The notes under the pieces are model-generated. The model was not told the origin of the DNA, ran no database searches, and saw only the letters and a list, made by a program, of their open reading frames with translations. Below are positions 1 through 12,261 of a stretch of 64,000 nucleotides of DNA, piece after piece. Position numbers and translations under genes: made by a program. How positions within the stretch are numbered: position 1 is the stretch's first letter; every line of letters starts with the position of its first letter. The stretch is from Persicaria tinctoria (taxonomy: Eukaryota > Streptophyta > Magnoliopsida > Caryophyllales > Polygonaceae): the NCBI GenBank assembly GCA_037127255.1, contig JBANSL010000008.1, positions 5,604,896-5,668,895 on the forward strand, in the 5' to 3' direction.

Positions 1-342
1 ATATTTATCGACGCGAATGTCCTGCAATAAATGTCAAATACTCCGTATTCAATTACTGTGCGGCACAGTAATCTACGCTTATACTGAGAATACAAAGCTT
101 TACTCGTGATGAGCGACTGTTATATATCGTGTGTGTACGTTTGAAATTTCTATTTATTTGGTTATAAAATTATCGTCGAGAATCATTTAAAAAAAAATAG
201 AAAAATAATACTAAGTATCAGATCTTAATAAAAAAACGTTTCCGTTATATACACCCCAAATCATACACGTCAATTCCAACGTGCATGGTCAAAGTGGGTT
301 AATTAATTTTTTTAAAGTGCTAATTAATCAGAAAGTGTAGAG
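1..342. other. AT-rich flank, no gene seen
   Basis: I see no convincing coding region here. A short near-palindrome around 266-286 (ACGTCAATTCCAACGTGC) closely resembles one at about 9317-9336 on the far side of the large retrotransposon, so both may belong to the same older interrupted repeat. Confidence 0.4.
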
Positions 343-717
343 TGTTATAAGTGTTAGAGTGAGGGGGGTATTTTGGTCATTTCAGGGTGTTCAAATGGTA
401 GTTAGAAGGTTATTACAATTTACAACCTCCTCTTCCACCGTTTGTATTCAGTACATAAGGGGTATTTGGTTTGCTGTAACAGATTGATTTTGGTAATTGG
501 TTGTTTAATTGTTTTGCTCTCAATTCAGAAACTATTTTCTTCCTCCATTTTTGATCTTTTCGTTTACTTCAAATGGTATCAGAGCGCATTGAAAATCTCC
601 TTGAGATTCAGTGTGTTTTCGTTCTTCTATTGTGATCTGTGAGATCTCGCTTCTGCTGCTTTCGTGATGGCTGGGAGTGGTTCTGGTTCTTCTCCGCAAC
701 CTGGAAATGGATCTGGT
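343..717 (+). mobile_element. 5' part of an older copia-type element
   Basis: A probable short LTR runs from TGTTATAAG at 343 to TTCA at 571. It is followed by AA and the initiator-Met tRNA primer-binding site TGGTATCAGAGC at 574-585, the usual arrangement at the 5' side of plant Ty1-copia elements. An ATG at 667 opens a Gly/Ser-rich reading frame that could be the start of gag. The frame is broken at 717 by insertion of the large LTR retrotransposon. No 3' LTR matching 343-571 was found, so the element is partial, and the copia label rests on structure only. Confidence 0.55.
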
Positions 718-3698
718 TGTAAAGACCGAAAATTTAAAATTTTTATTATTATTTTAAGTAGATATATTATTATTTTAAAATCCTTCCGGCATTGTTTTAG
801 AAATTGGATTTTGACGGAATTTGATTCTGCTTTCAAGTTCCGAGTTTGATAAATATTAATTTAATTCCGATTATCTTGAAATTAATTTCCGCTATTTTGA
901 ATCGGGGATCATTCTTCAAATTGGATTTTCTTTTCTTATTCTTTTTTCCTTACTCCTTCCCTCTCTCTCTCTCTCCCGGATTTCTGTTGAAATTCCATTG
1001 TGTAATTACCAATTCTAAGCAACAAACTGTGAAATTGGTCCCCTCCCTCCCTTTTGTCTTCTTCCCTCACAGCTCACACTTTTGAGTTTTGAGATTGATC
1101 TTATCTATATAGCATCTCTTACCCTCAATTGTCACTCCAAATCTCACCAAACAACCGACAGAACCCTCTCCTCTGCTCTCTTCCATTCACGCGGAAGCAG
1201 CCACCATCCCTCATCTGACCTCTCTCTTCCTCTTTTCTGTTCTGTAAGTCACCACGGTCACCACCACCAATTGCCGATTCAGACCTATCAAACAACCCGT
1301 TTTCCACCTCGAGCAACATCCACTTCCTCCGGTAGCCCTCTCCCTTCCTCTCTCTGTCAAGAAGCAGCAACCACGCCGCCGGGCTCCGCTGCCACAGCAA
1401 CCTCCCTCTGTCGCCGATCCCGAGCAACCCAGCAGCAGCGTCGACCTTCAATTCCGCCTTCCCTTCCCCGAGTGTCGTATCGAGGAGAGCAGCCGAGCCA
1501 CTGAGCATCAGCCCCACCTCCATTCTCCCTCTCCATCAAGCCCAGCAACAGCCCTACACTGCTCCGATGTCCGAAGACGCCCAGAAACCGCCCAGGAGCA
1601 GCCCAGCGCCGCTGCACCACCCTTTTTTTCCTCCTTCTTCTTCCCTGTTCCGTCCTCAAGATCGGTGATGACTCTCCCTCTCGTTTCGATCAATTCTCCC
1701 TTAAAGGTCCTCTTTTAATTACTTATCTCTCGTCCTAGGCCAAGATCTATGCATCTCCGACTCCGACGAGGCCGAATCTAGCCACATCGAACGTTTCCGG
1801 CGCCTCGGTGAGTTCCTCTTTCCTCCTCCTTTCCTATGTGCGCGTTCCATTTTGCGGGGTGGGTGTGGTCGGAGTTGGGGTTCGGTCGGAGTGGGTGAAC
1901 CTCAGGCCGAGAGTCCGCCGGCAGGGGCTCGGATTTCTTCTTCTCCCGTCCGCTTTCCGTCGTCGCCTTTGAGCCTTGTTCTGTTTCATTGTTTTGAAGG
2001 AGACAAGATCTGGGTAAGGGTTTGGGTTTGCCAATTCGGGCCGGATCCTTTCATTTCAGCTTGGGCCGGGTTCCTCCTTTTATTCACATAAGGGTTGGGC
2101 TGTGAGATTGGGCTTTTGTTAGTAGATGGGTATTGTTGTTGTGTTACTTATATTATACAATTGTAGAGTTAACATGTTATCATATATTACCTATTTGATT
2201 AACCTATTGTTATTATTATTAAGACATGTTATTTCTGATTTTGTGATAAATATTAATTTTCTGAAATTATTATTATATATTATAAAATTATTTTAGAGTG
2301 ATTTATTGAGGTCAATCGATAAAGTAATTTATTTTATAAATAGGGTTTATAAAGATGGACCTATTTTGGGAATGTTTAACAAATGTCTTAAGTTACTTGA
2401 AACAGTAAAGTCAAGGTTTTGGAAATAAAATGCCGGAATTATTTCTATAATATGATTTTGAGAGATTGGTTTTAAGGTTTAAATGTTGAATGTCGGAATT
2501 TGGCCAAGTATGATTTGAGAAATTATCTTGAATATGAGTTGACTTAATTTGGGATTTAAAGTCTTGGAAAATAGTTTTATCACCGTTTGGTTTGAGTATG
2601 TTAAGAACTTGGGAATCGTGTGTATGAATGTTGGTCCGGTAGCTTATGGAAATGGCTTGATGATAGGTGTGTATTGCTATTGGATTATACTCTGGACTTG
2701 CATTGGGCCCTTGCTTGTGTTATATTGCTGTTCTGCATCTCCAGGTAAGTTCCCTAGGGGGCTTACTCAGGTTGGACATTCATGCCTGTTGTTGCATTTT
2801 ATGTTAGGTGTTGCATATGCATAAAAGCATGCCATGTAGTATCATGCTAGGATTGCATTGAACTGAGCATGTGGTTACTATGTGTGTTTGAAACAGAACG
2901 GCCGTTATCTGTGATAGTCCTAGAGTCTTTTCTAGGGTCATAGGGTAGCCCAGCCTCATCGGGTACCCTGAGTCAATCGAGTCATTGTTACTATAGCCCA
3001 GCACCATCGGGCAAGTGATGAGATGATATGATATGATGATTCCGTGGTCCGTGCACCACCACGATGAAATGGGTACCGTGCTGGCCAGGTCCGCTCATGA
3101 AAAAGGGGGCGGAGTAGGAGAGGGATATGCCGTTGGCATTGTCTTGGGCCCTTTACAGTATTTCTGCACATTTTATGAATTAGGAGCATGCTAGTGTGTT
3201 TGACTTTCGTATTGCATTAGAGCATCTTTATTAGGTATAGCACATACTATGTGGCCTCAGCGAGGACTGCCGGTCCCGCATGAGTGGCTCGATCTGACTC
3301 CTTTCCCCGTTCTTCTTTTAAAGGTATTTCTGCAGATCTTGTTTGCTCCATGCTTATGTGACGGGAAACCCTTGGGCGAATCAAAAGACCTGACTAATAT
3401 TCTAACTCGGCAAATGGTAATTAAACACTCATGCTTTGGTTTTGACCGGTTCTGCCGTGGTACTTGTATCATTACTTTGCTTCCACGTTACTTCTATTTG
3501 AAATGGATTCCGCGACATAGTCTTAGGACAGGTTAAGGGTACCCAACGGCCCTTCGAGGTTTTTAGGGTTTGAAATCCCTCTTTCTACTAATCTTAAAAT
3601 GAGTTTGAAACCTCGACCCGTACCTGGATTGCAAGATCCGAACAAGGGTTTTCATCCCTTGAAACGTAACCCGGAAATCATAATTCTGGGCCGTTACA
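718..3698 (+). repeat. 5' long terminal repeat
   Basis: This is the direct repeat of 6170-9152. Near 1100 a TATA-like CTATATAGC lies in a region that turns into a CT-rich, leader-like stretch (about 940-1720), the likely start of the element transcript. Open frames of 60-140 codons here recur at the same offset in the other LTR and are low-complexity Ser/Pro or Arg-rich, so I do not count them as genes. Confidence 0.9.
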
Positions 3699-3702
3699 AA
3701 GT

Positions 3703-3714
3703 TGGTATCAGAGC
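3703..3714 (+). other. Primer-binding site (tRNA-iMet)
   Basis: TGGTATCAGAGC begins four bases after the 5' LTR end (CCGTTACA). It is complementary to the 3' end of plant initiator methionine tRNA and would prime minus-strand DNA synthesis. Confidence 0.85.
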
Positions 3715-6169
3715 TGAGGTTGTGCAATTCGGGTACACAAGGGTCGAGTGTATGTTTTGGAAAAACTGCCCATGAATTTCAAAGGATTTGAAAATGTTTT
3801 AAAAGGGCAAAATGAACTTAAGATGCCTAATCGAAATTGGACTAAGCAATGAACTCGACTTGTAATAGAAAAGGAAAACCGACCAAATGGGGAACGAGAG
3901 GGTAAAAAGGCGGTAATACCATCCCTATTGGATGTAGTCGGGAATGGATAGGCAAAATACTAGCTTGCTCTTTACAGAGGATCCGGAAGACTCCAAGGAG
4001 ATTGCACCAAGGTGGTTGGAGTGGCGAGTTAGGTAGGACCCTTGGTTGTTACTCGTGTGAATTATATCTTGCCTGCATTGCTGCTGATCCTCTCCTGAGC
4101 TAGGTTTCTGATAGTGTGATTCTCTCCTCTTTCTGTTACCATAACATGTCTTACTCATGAAAGTTAATTGATGTTGAATTCGATGATTGACTTGCTTTCT
4201 GTAATGGTTAATCCTAGCGTGCTTACATGTTGTCGCTCAGTAGTGTTTCCCTCTTACTCTATGATATCCTCTCGTGCTTGCATAGATGCATAACTTGGCA
4301 CCTCGCATGATCACACACCACGCTATATCATGATTTCGCATACGCATAACACATGAATGTTGCCTGACTATCCGTTGTCTATGATGATATGATTTGATGC
4401 CTTACGATTCTAATGTGCCATACTGTCTTGATACGATGATAATATGAGTTGCTAAGCATGATCTAAATTTCTTGCCTATAAGTATAAATTGCCAATGCTG
4501 AGAAGCCTGGATTGTTATCTGATAAGATCATGATGGAACTTGCTAGCTTGACTTGATTATGTGTATATATGATGTTTTGCAATGATTATTGAGCCTGACG
4601 ATTAATTGAGACTGTGACATAGTTGCAATACTTGATGATGAACTCATGATGCTTGTGAAACCTTGGGAAGTGTGAGAAGTGTAAGAAGTGTAAGAAATGG
4701 CCTTGTGAATGTTGAAGACATAGTATAAGAGGGTACTCGGGCATGAGGTTAGAGATAGGAGTTGGGTTCTTAGAGGTGGATGGTGCGAGGTAGTGCTTGG
4801 GGGAATGAGGGGCGAGATTGGAGTATCAGAATGAATTGGGATTTCTTTGGGGAAATTTTGTCTGAGTTGATGTGGCGAGTCTAGAAGATCATTAGTCTTG
4901 GTTTGAGAGTGGAGATGGGCGAGTGGAGATTATGTTTTATTTTGACTGGTATGCTGTGAGGATTTTCTTGATTATGTGATTTATTTATATCTGTAGGCAT
5001 GATGTTAGCTAACGACCATGATAAAACCTGATATGAAATGATACTACACGATTGATATGCAATACTGAAATCTTGTTGGTAGTGACAGGCGTTATCATGA
5101 TATACTGATGCATTGCTATTCTATTATGTCGTTTTAGAAGCATGTTAGGATGTGTTGTGATATGATACATGAGATGATACTGTGTTATTATATGGTTGGC
5201 AAGCATGATTGTTGATATATTAAATGATGAATGTGACTTAGAGCATGAATATGACTTGTATATATATATGAGATAATAGTGCATGTCTGCCTAATGACTA
5301 AATTGATCGTTATATGGCATTGTGATGAGTTAAGATGATGTTTGGTGAATATGCTGACATTCGATGACTGGTATACTGCTTGACCTCTCATTTTGCGGAA
5401 TCTTAATGACATGACTTGTTGTGCTGATATGTTTTGATTCGTTGACTCTATGATGAGGGGTACCTTTTATGACTTTGGTGTGATATCGAGATGTGTGTTA
5501 TTATTTCGGCATAGATGCATATTATGACTTTTTGTGGAGATGTTGATGTGACCTTGTGACACTGTGTTGGCATATGTTGAGACTTGTCGTATGATGTAGT
5601 CATTGAGGATCGATTGGTCATGTGATTATGCATTGCTTATGGCTTGGGAATCTTGCCTGAATGGAGACTGATGGGTTGATTTGATTCTGGAAACTAGGAA
5701 GAGAATATGGGATTAGCCCTTAGAGGTGGATGATTCCACCTCTGAGCTTCTGAATTTGATTGATAGTTATGTGAGAAACTGATGTGGTTGTTGGAAGATT
5801 TTGATGGAATCTTGATTTAAAAGGATTCGACTTGTTTTGTGTAAAGTTGCTTGGTTGAACGTTGGAATTGAATATTTCCAGCAGTTTTGAAAGTGACCAA
5901 TTTGGATTTTCGTTATGAAGCTTTTGAGTTATGATATAACCGAGAAGTCGAGATAAGAATGTGATAAGGGCCCATATCACATACTTATTACGACCCATTG
6001 GGGATGTCATGGTCATGACGAAGATACTGTAAGGACCTTATAGGTGCACTTATAAGGTGCTTACGGGGTCTATGGCGTGATCCTAGGACTCACCGATTTT
6101 CCCTTCCTTCCTTTGGCTTAAGAATGATTTTAGTCTCGGGGACGAGACTTGTTTTTAGAGGTGGATGAA
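3715..6169 (+). other. Non-coding interior of the large LTR element
   Basis: No reading frame resembling gag or pol exists on either strand. The stretch is AT-rich with many TGATATGA-like words. The motif TTAGAGGTGGATG occurs at about 4769-4781 and 5719-5731 as well as next to the 3' LTR (about 6155-6167). The last copy, followed directly by the LTR, is the likely polypurine primer for plus-strand synthesis. Confidence 0.7.
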
Positions 6170-9152
6170 TGTAAAGACCGAAAATTTAAAATTTTTATTA
6201 TTATTTTAAGTAGATATATTATTATTTTAAAATCCTTCCGGCATTGTTTTAGAAATTGGATTTTGACGGAATTTGATTCTGCTTTCAAGTTCCGAGTTTG
6301 ATAAATATTAATTTAATTCCGATTATCTTGAAATTAATTTCCGCTATTTTGAATCGGGGATCATTCTTCAAATTGGATTTTCTTTTCTTATTCTTTTTTC
6401 CTTACTCCTTCCCTCTCTCTCTCTCTCTCCCGGATTTCTGTTGAAATTCCATTGTGTAATTACCAATTCTAAGCAACAAACTGTGAAATTGGTCCCCTCC
6501 CTCCCTTTTGTCTTCTTCCCTCACAGCTCACACTTTTGAGTTTTGAGATTGATCTTATCTATATAGCATCTCTTACCCTCAATTGTCACTCCAAATCTCA
6601 CCAAACAACCGACAGAACCCTCTCCTCTGCTCTCTTCCATTCACGCGGAAGCAGCCACCATCCCTCATCTGACCTCTCTCTTCCTCTTTTCTGTTCTGTA
6701 AGTCACCACGGTCACCACCACCAATTGCCGATTCAGACCTATCAAACAACCCGTTTTCCACCTCGAGCAACATCCACTTCCTCCGGTAGCCCTCTCCCTT
6801 CCTCTCTCTGTCAAGAAGCAGCAACCACGCCGCCGGGCTCCGCTGCCACAGCAACCTCCCTCTGTCGCCGATCCCGAGCAACCCAGCAGCAGCGTCGACC
6901 TTCAATTCCGCCTTCCCTTCCCCGAGTGTCGTATCGAGGAGAGCAGCCGAGCCACTGAGCATCAGCCCCACCTCCATTCTCCCTCTCCATCAAGCCCAGC
7001 AACAGCCCTACACTGCTCCGATGTCCGAAGACGCCCAGAAACCGCCCAGGAGCAGCCCAGCGCCGCTGCACCACCCTTTTTTTCCTCCTTCTTCTTCCCT
7101 GTTCCGTCCTCAAGATCGGTGATGACTCTCCCTCTCGTTTCGATCAATTCTCCCTTAAAGGTCCTCTTTTAATTACTTATCTCTCGTCCTAGGCCAAGAT
7201 CTATGCATCTCCGACTCCGACGAGGCCGAATCTAGCCACATCGAACGTTTCCGGCGCCTCGGTGAGTTCCTCTTTCCTCCTCCTTTCCTATGTGCGCGTT
7301 CCATTTTGCGGGGTGGGTGTGGTCGGAGTTGGGGTTCGGTCGGAGTGGGTGAACCTCAGGCCGAGAGTCCGCCGGCAGGGGCTCGGATTTCTTCTTCTCC
7401 CGTCCGCTTTCCGTCGTCGCCTTTGAGCCTTGTTCTGTTTCATTGTTTTGAAGGAGACAAGATCTGGGTAAGGGTTTGGGTTTGCCAATTCGGGCCGGAT
7501 CCTTTCATTTCAGCTTGGGCCGGGTTCCTCCTTTTATTCACATAAGGGTTGGGCTGTGAGATTGGGCTTTTGTTAGTAGATGGGTATTGTTGTTGTGTTA
7601 CTTATATTATACAATTGTAGAGTTAACATGTTATCATATATTACCTATTTGATTAACCTATTGTTATTATTATTAAGACATGTTATTTCTGATTTTGTGA
7701 TAAATATTAATTTTCTGAAATTATTATTATATATTATAAAATTATTTTAGAGTGATTTATTGAGGTCAATCGATAAAGTAATTTATTTTATAAATAGGGT
7801 TTATAAAGATGGACCTATTTTGGGAATGTTTAACAAATGTCTTAAGTTACTTGAAACAGTAAAGTCAAGGTTTTGGAAATAAAATGCCGGAATTATTTCT
7901 ATAATATGATTTTGAGAGATTGGTTTTAAGGTTTAAATGTTGAATGTCGGAATTTGGCCAAGTATGATTTGAGAAATTATCTTGAATATGAGTTGACTTA
8001 ATTTGGGATTTAAAGTCTTGGAAAATAGTTTTATCACCGTTTGGTTTGAGTATGTTAAGAACTTGGGAATCGTGTGTATGAATGTTGGTCCGGTAGCTTA
8101 TGGAAATGGCTTGATGATAGGTGTGTATTGCTATTGGATTATACTCTGGACTTGCATTGGGCCCTTGCTTGTGTTATATTGCTGTTCTGCATCTCCAGGT
8201 AAGTTCCCTAGGGGGCTTACTCAGGTTGGACATTCATGCCTGTTGTTGCATTTTATGTTAGGTGTTGCATATGCATAAAAGCATGCCATGTAGTATCATG
8301 CTAGGATTGCATTGAACTGAGCATGTGGTTACTATGTGTGTTTGAAACAGAACGGCCGTTATCTGTGATAGTCCTAGAGTCTTTTCTAGGGTCATAGGGT
8401 AGCCCAGCCTCATCGGGTACCCTGAGTCAATCGAGTCATTGTTACTATAGCCCAGCACCATCGGGCAAGTGATGAGATGATATGATATGATGATTCCGTG
8501 GTCCGTGCACCACCACGATGAAATGGGTACCGTGCTGGCCAGGTCCGCTCATGAAAAAGGGGGCGGAGTAGGAGAGGGATATGCCGTTGGCATTGTCTTG
8601 GGCCCTTTACAGTATTTCTGCACATTTTATGAATTAGGAGCATGCTAGTGTGTTTGACTTTCGTATTGCATTAGAGCATCTTTATTAGGTATAGCACATA
8701 CTATGTGGCCTCAGCGAGGACTGCCGGTCCCGCATGAGTGGCTCGATCTGACTCCTTTCCCCGTTCTTCTTTTAAAGGTATTTCTGCAGATCTTGTTTGC
8801 TCCATGCTTATGTGACGGGAAACCCTTGGGCGAATCAAAAGACCTGACTAATATTCTAACTCGGCAAATGGTAATTAAACACTCATGCTTTGGTTTTGAC
8901 CGGTTCTGCCGTGGTACTTGTATCATTACTTTGCTTCCACGTTACTTCTATTTGAAATGGATTCCGCGACATAGTCTTAGGACAGGTTAAGGGTACCCAA
9001 CGGCCCTTCGAGGTTTTTAGGGTTTGAAATCCCTCTTTCTACTAATCTTAAAATGAGTTTGAAACCTCGACCCGTACCTGGATTGCAAGATCCGAACAAG
9101 GGTTTTCATCCCTTGAAACGTAACCCGGAAATCATAATTCTGGGCCGTTACA
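6170..9152 (+). repeat. 3' long terminal repeat
   Basis: This is a near-identical copy of 718-3698, two bases longer in the CT run near 6420. It ends CCGTTACA directly before the second copy of the target duplication CTGGT. Confidence 0.9.
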
Positions 9153-9427
9153 CTGGTATTGGTGCCGGTAATGGCGTCGGACGAGGAACATTTTTTATGC
9201 CACCGGCACCTGGATCTGGAATCGGCATGCTTGGAACAAGTCGTGGAGCTCCGGGAGATGCTGCTATTGGTGCATTTGTGCTGAATCATATGCAATTTGG
9301 TGATTTCGCGCAATTGCACGTCAATTCCGACGTGCACTTTTTAGGGTGGATTTGTGGTGTATCTAAAAACACCCGTAAAAATGTTGGAATGCGGTTGTCC
9401 CACATCAGTTATATAGAGAATGCATAA
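9153..9427 (+). pseudogene. Downstream half of interrupted Gly-rich frame
   Basis: After the second target-site copy a Gly-rich frame continues to a stop at 9425-9427. It is in the same phase as the ATG at 667 once the inserted element and one target copy are discounted. I do not recognise the product; a degenerate gag amino-terminal region is the best guess because of the copia-like leader upstream. From about 9373 (TGTTGGAATGCGG followed by TCCCACATC) the sequence looks like the start of another LTR family. Confidence 0.45.
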
Positions 9428-9560
9428 ATAACATATAAGGTTCAAGGGTTACTCCTCTCATTTCCGATTGGTTTTGAGATGGAACTCCGTTCGGGTTTAT
9501 ATGTTGTTCGTGTCTCTCGTATATGGGCCTGCACACACGACCTCTCCCCAGCCCAAGTGC
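9373..9560 (+). repeat. LTR-like fragment shared with 45979-46090
   Basis: It starts TGTTGGAATGCGG with TCCCACATC. About 70 bases later come GGTTACTCCTCTCATT and ATTGGTTTTGAGATGGAACTC. The same ordered words occur in the short intron at 45945-46119. This combination is common in dispersed plant LTRs; no complete element can be delimited. Confidence 0.5.
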
Positions 9561-9599
9561 CCAACCGACTTTAACAAAAAAAAATACAAGCTTTAATTT

Positions 9600-9882
9600 T
9601 GACTAATTCATATAAGAATTATGCCTATATTAACCAAAAAAAAAAGTTAATAGGGTTCTAAATTCTGGTTAAGTTTTCAACCAGATTTGAAACTTTTTAC
9701 ACCACGTGTAAATTTCTGTCCAAAATAGTGTAAGTGGCAATTTTGTTTACACGTACGCGGATCTCTGGTGTAACACGTGCCGAATTTGGCTAAAAATTTA
9801 ACCGAAATTTAGAAATATATATATATATATATATATTTGTTAATGTAGGCATAAACATAATATACTCTGTATGAATTAGACA
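9600..9882. mobile_element. Short inverted-repeat element (MITE-like)
   Basis: The left end TGACTAATTCATA mirrors the right end TATGAATTAGACA. Further inside, ATGCCTATATTAAC mirrors GTTAATGTAGGCAT, giving terminal inverted repeats of roughly 35 bases. The interior holds an (AT)n run at about 9816-9835. I could not see a clear target duplication, so the superfamily is open. Confidence 0.5.
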
Positions 9883-10146
9883 GAACTAAGTTGATATTAT
9901 TTTTAGTTAAAAGTCGATCCTTGGTATTATTTTGGGTTATTGTTTCAAAATATTGCATATGTTTAATCTTCAATCGTTTCTAAAACGCAACTCTTTTCTC
10001 AAGTGTTTGATTATGTTTTGAAGATATCAATAACCCTCTGTCCAGAAATACATGTATTTTAATTTTTTAACATGTTTTTTTAAAGAGTTAAAATTATATA
10101 AAATATAGTTTTTTTATTAATTTTTTTAATAATTACAAACTTATTA

Positions 10147-10389
10147 CTCCCTCCGTTCGGCAAAACTTGTCATTTTAGCTTATTTCACAAGTTTTAAGAC
10201 AATTAACAAATGTACTATTTTACCCTCAATTATTACCCTCTTTTTTTACTTTATCGAAAACTACAACTAACAAACCATCAATCACATCAAGGGCATTTTT
10301 GTAAAGTGAAGGGCAAAATACCTATAATGACAAGTTTTTTTGAACAAAAATAACACTCTAAAATGACAAGTTTTACCGAACGGATAGAG
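10147..10389. mobile_element. Stowaway-type MITE
   Basis: The 243-bp element is flanked by TA on both sides (10145-10146 and 10390-10391). Its left end CTCCCTCCGTTCGGCAAAAC and right end GTTTTACCGAACGGATAGAG are imperfect inverted repeats of about 30 bases. The CTCCCTCCGT end and TA target mark Tc1/mariner-derived Stowaway MITEs. It has no coding capacity. Confidence 0.85.
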
Positions 10390-11584
10390 TATTAATAAAT
10401 TTATAAGTATTAAAAAACATTAAAAACTAATATTTTATATAGTTTTTTTCTCTTTAACCTAACGTGTTAAATGAAAAGACATGTAGTATTGATCAAAAAA
10501 AAAAAAAAAAAAAATTCTCTACCAGGGGCGGGTAATACATACAATAGCCTCTTATTGCCACTTATATTAATTGATAGTGTGACACTGACACGTGAGGTAG
10601 CTAGATCTTTCAGTAGCAATAGAACGAGGCCGGTATCGGTATGGGACTTATGGCATCGGTTTCGAATTGGGTGTGGTGTGAATATGTACAAAGTAGATAC
10701 GGAGTGGTTAAAGAAGCGTACACCTACACGCCAGGGTATTGGAATTACTCAACTTTCGAACACTATCAAATGAGGCAGGTTCAGATTTGACTCATATGCA
10801 TATGCATGTGTCTACACTTTACTAAAATAAAATAACGAGGAAATGAGATGTTGTGTGATTCAAACATGACTTCAATAATTTTAAGTTTCTATTTTAATTT
10901 ATTACTAAACGATTTCAAATACGGCTTCTCAACTCAACAATACCTCCAAAATATTATATTACATATTCCTTCCTCCAAAAACACAGAATATCTTATATAT
11001 ATTAGCAAGTTGTATTATCCAAAATTAAAAATGATATATTTCAATTACGACCTCTCAGCAATACTTTTAAAATCTTATATATTCATGCTCTAACTCCTCT
11101 AAGACATAATATATTCTCTTTACAAAAATATTTTTAATAAAAATAATTTATAAAATATTGTGTTCATCCCGAAAAAAATTCTGGATCCACCCCTGCTTGT
11201 ATACGTTTGCTTTCGAAAACATAGGAATTAAACAAACTTAACAAGGGAGCTTGAGATCTTAGGAGAGATGTTGTGGATGCATGTGAATAGCGAACAACCC
11301 AAATATCCTCTACTTTGCATCTATGTACGTACTAACCTTGAATCGTTGATAATAGAAGTCTGGCTTCTTCTTCTTTTATTTTTATCTATCATTATTGTTC
11401 ATCTGCACTACCATACTCATCAAGCAGGGATGAAAGTTGCCGATAGAGCTACTCGTGAGCTACTAGAGTTCATCTTACCTCTCTTAGTTTTTTTTCGGTA
11501 TTTTCGATCTTCATTATTGATGTTATTTTCCATTGGTCTATACATGTATTCATAATAATTTGCTTGTTGTCAATCTTTTCGCTC

Positions 11585-11760
11585 TGTTTTTTTTTTAATC
11601 GGATAAAAATTAGGTCGGACGATCCCTCAGGACTGTTCTTCCTAACACATCCTTCCGAATGAGAACCTAAAGTTCTGGATCGTCTTTAAGACGATCGTCG
11701 GCTGGAACACTGTAAGTCAGATGAGCGAATTGATCTGCAACATCGATCATTATATTCCCA
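11585..11760 (-). mobile_element. Retroposon-like insert in unit A
   Basis: It is absent from the corresponding place in units B and C. The flanks TCTTTTCGCTC (11574-11584) and TCTTTTGGCTC (11761-11771) look like an 11-bp target duplication with one change. A T-run at its left edge reads as a poly(A) tail on the minus strand. This fits a 5'-truncated LINE or other retroposed fragment; the source is not recognised. Confidence 0.55.
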
Positions 11761-12126
11761 TCTTTTGGCTCTTTTAATCCACAGTACATCAAATTTATTT
11801 ATTTATTTTTCATGGAAGAAAAAGTACTGAGTTTGCTTTCAAACGTTGAACAATCAATGGAGGCAGTTGAAATGTACAAAAAGAACTAGACTGGATTAAA
11901 GAAAGAAAAAAGTCGTTTGCTGTTTTGATATGATATGATAAATCGCTTGATCAATCATGCAAAAGAGAAACCAATTCAACAGTTGGAAATGGTCATGTGC
12001 CCATGAGTCATGGTAGTACAATTGTACCCCTATGAATCTACTTGCACATATACATATTCAAACCAAACCCAATATGCATACGACATCGTTTTGACATTTT
12101 CTTCTTAATTGCAAGGGCCAACTATC

Positions 12127-12134
12127 TATATAAG
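12127..12134 (+). promoter_or_regulatory. TATA box of extensin gene 1
   Basis: TATATAAG lies 128 bases upstream of the ATG at 12262. It is embedded in a block conserved in all three tandem copies (GGGCCAACTATCTATATAAG). Confidence 0.75.
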
Positions 12135-12261
12135 CCCTTTCATTTCTCATCAAAAAACCCATCGACTCCTACCAGTTTAGTTTTCCAGCTTGTAGCCAAA
12201 TTCATTGGGCTACAAAAACACATCCAACACCGCCTCTTGCTCGTCAATAATCCTCTTCAGA

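Larger units (their letters stand above)
718..9152 (+). mobile_element. Young non-autonomous LTR retrotransposon with 3-kb LTRs
   Basis: The element starts TGTAAAGACC and ends CCGTTACA. It is flanked by the 5-bp target-site duplication CTGGT (713-717 and 9153-9157). The LTRs are 2981 and 2983 bp; the only difference I saw is a 2-bp change in a CT dinucleotide run, so insertion was very recent. A Met-tRNA primer-binding site follows the 5' LTR, and a purine-rich tract (AGAGGTGGATGAA) precedes the 3' LTR. The 2471-bp interior has no gag, protease, integrase, reverse transcriptase or RNase H frame. It therefore resembles a large retrotransposon derivative (LARD) mobilised in trans. The long LTR and the PBS spacing suggest a gypsy/Tekay-like partner, which is inference. 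Confidence 0.9.

Noticed and set aside
1082..1659. Open frames of 100-140 codons on both strands, repeated at 6536-7113
   Set aside because: They lie in the CT-rich part of the two identical LTRs, overlap each other on opposite strands and encode low-complexity sequence.
10524..11195. Possible hAT element between CAGGGGCGGG and GATCCACCCCTG
   Set aside because: The ends are only loosely inverted and no matching 8-bp duplication flanks them.
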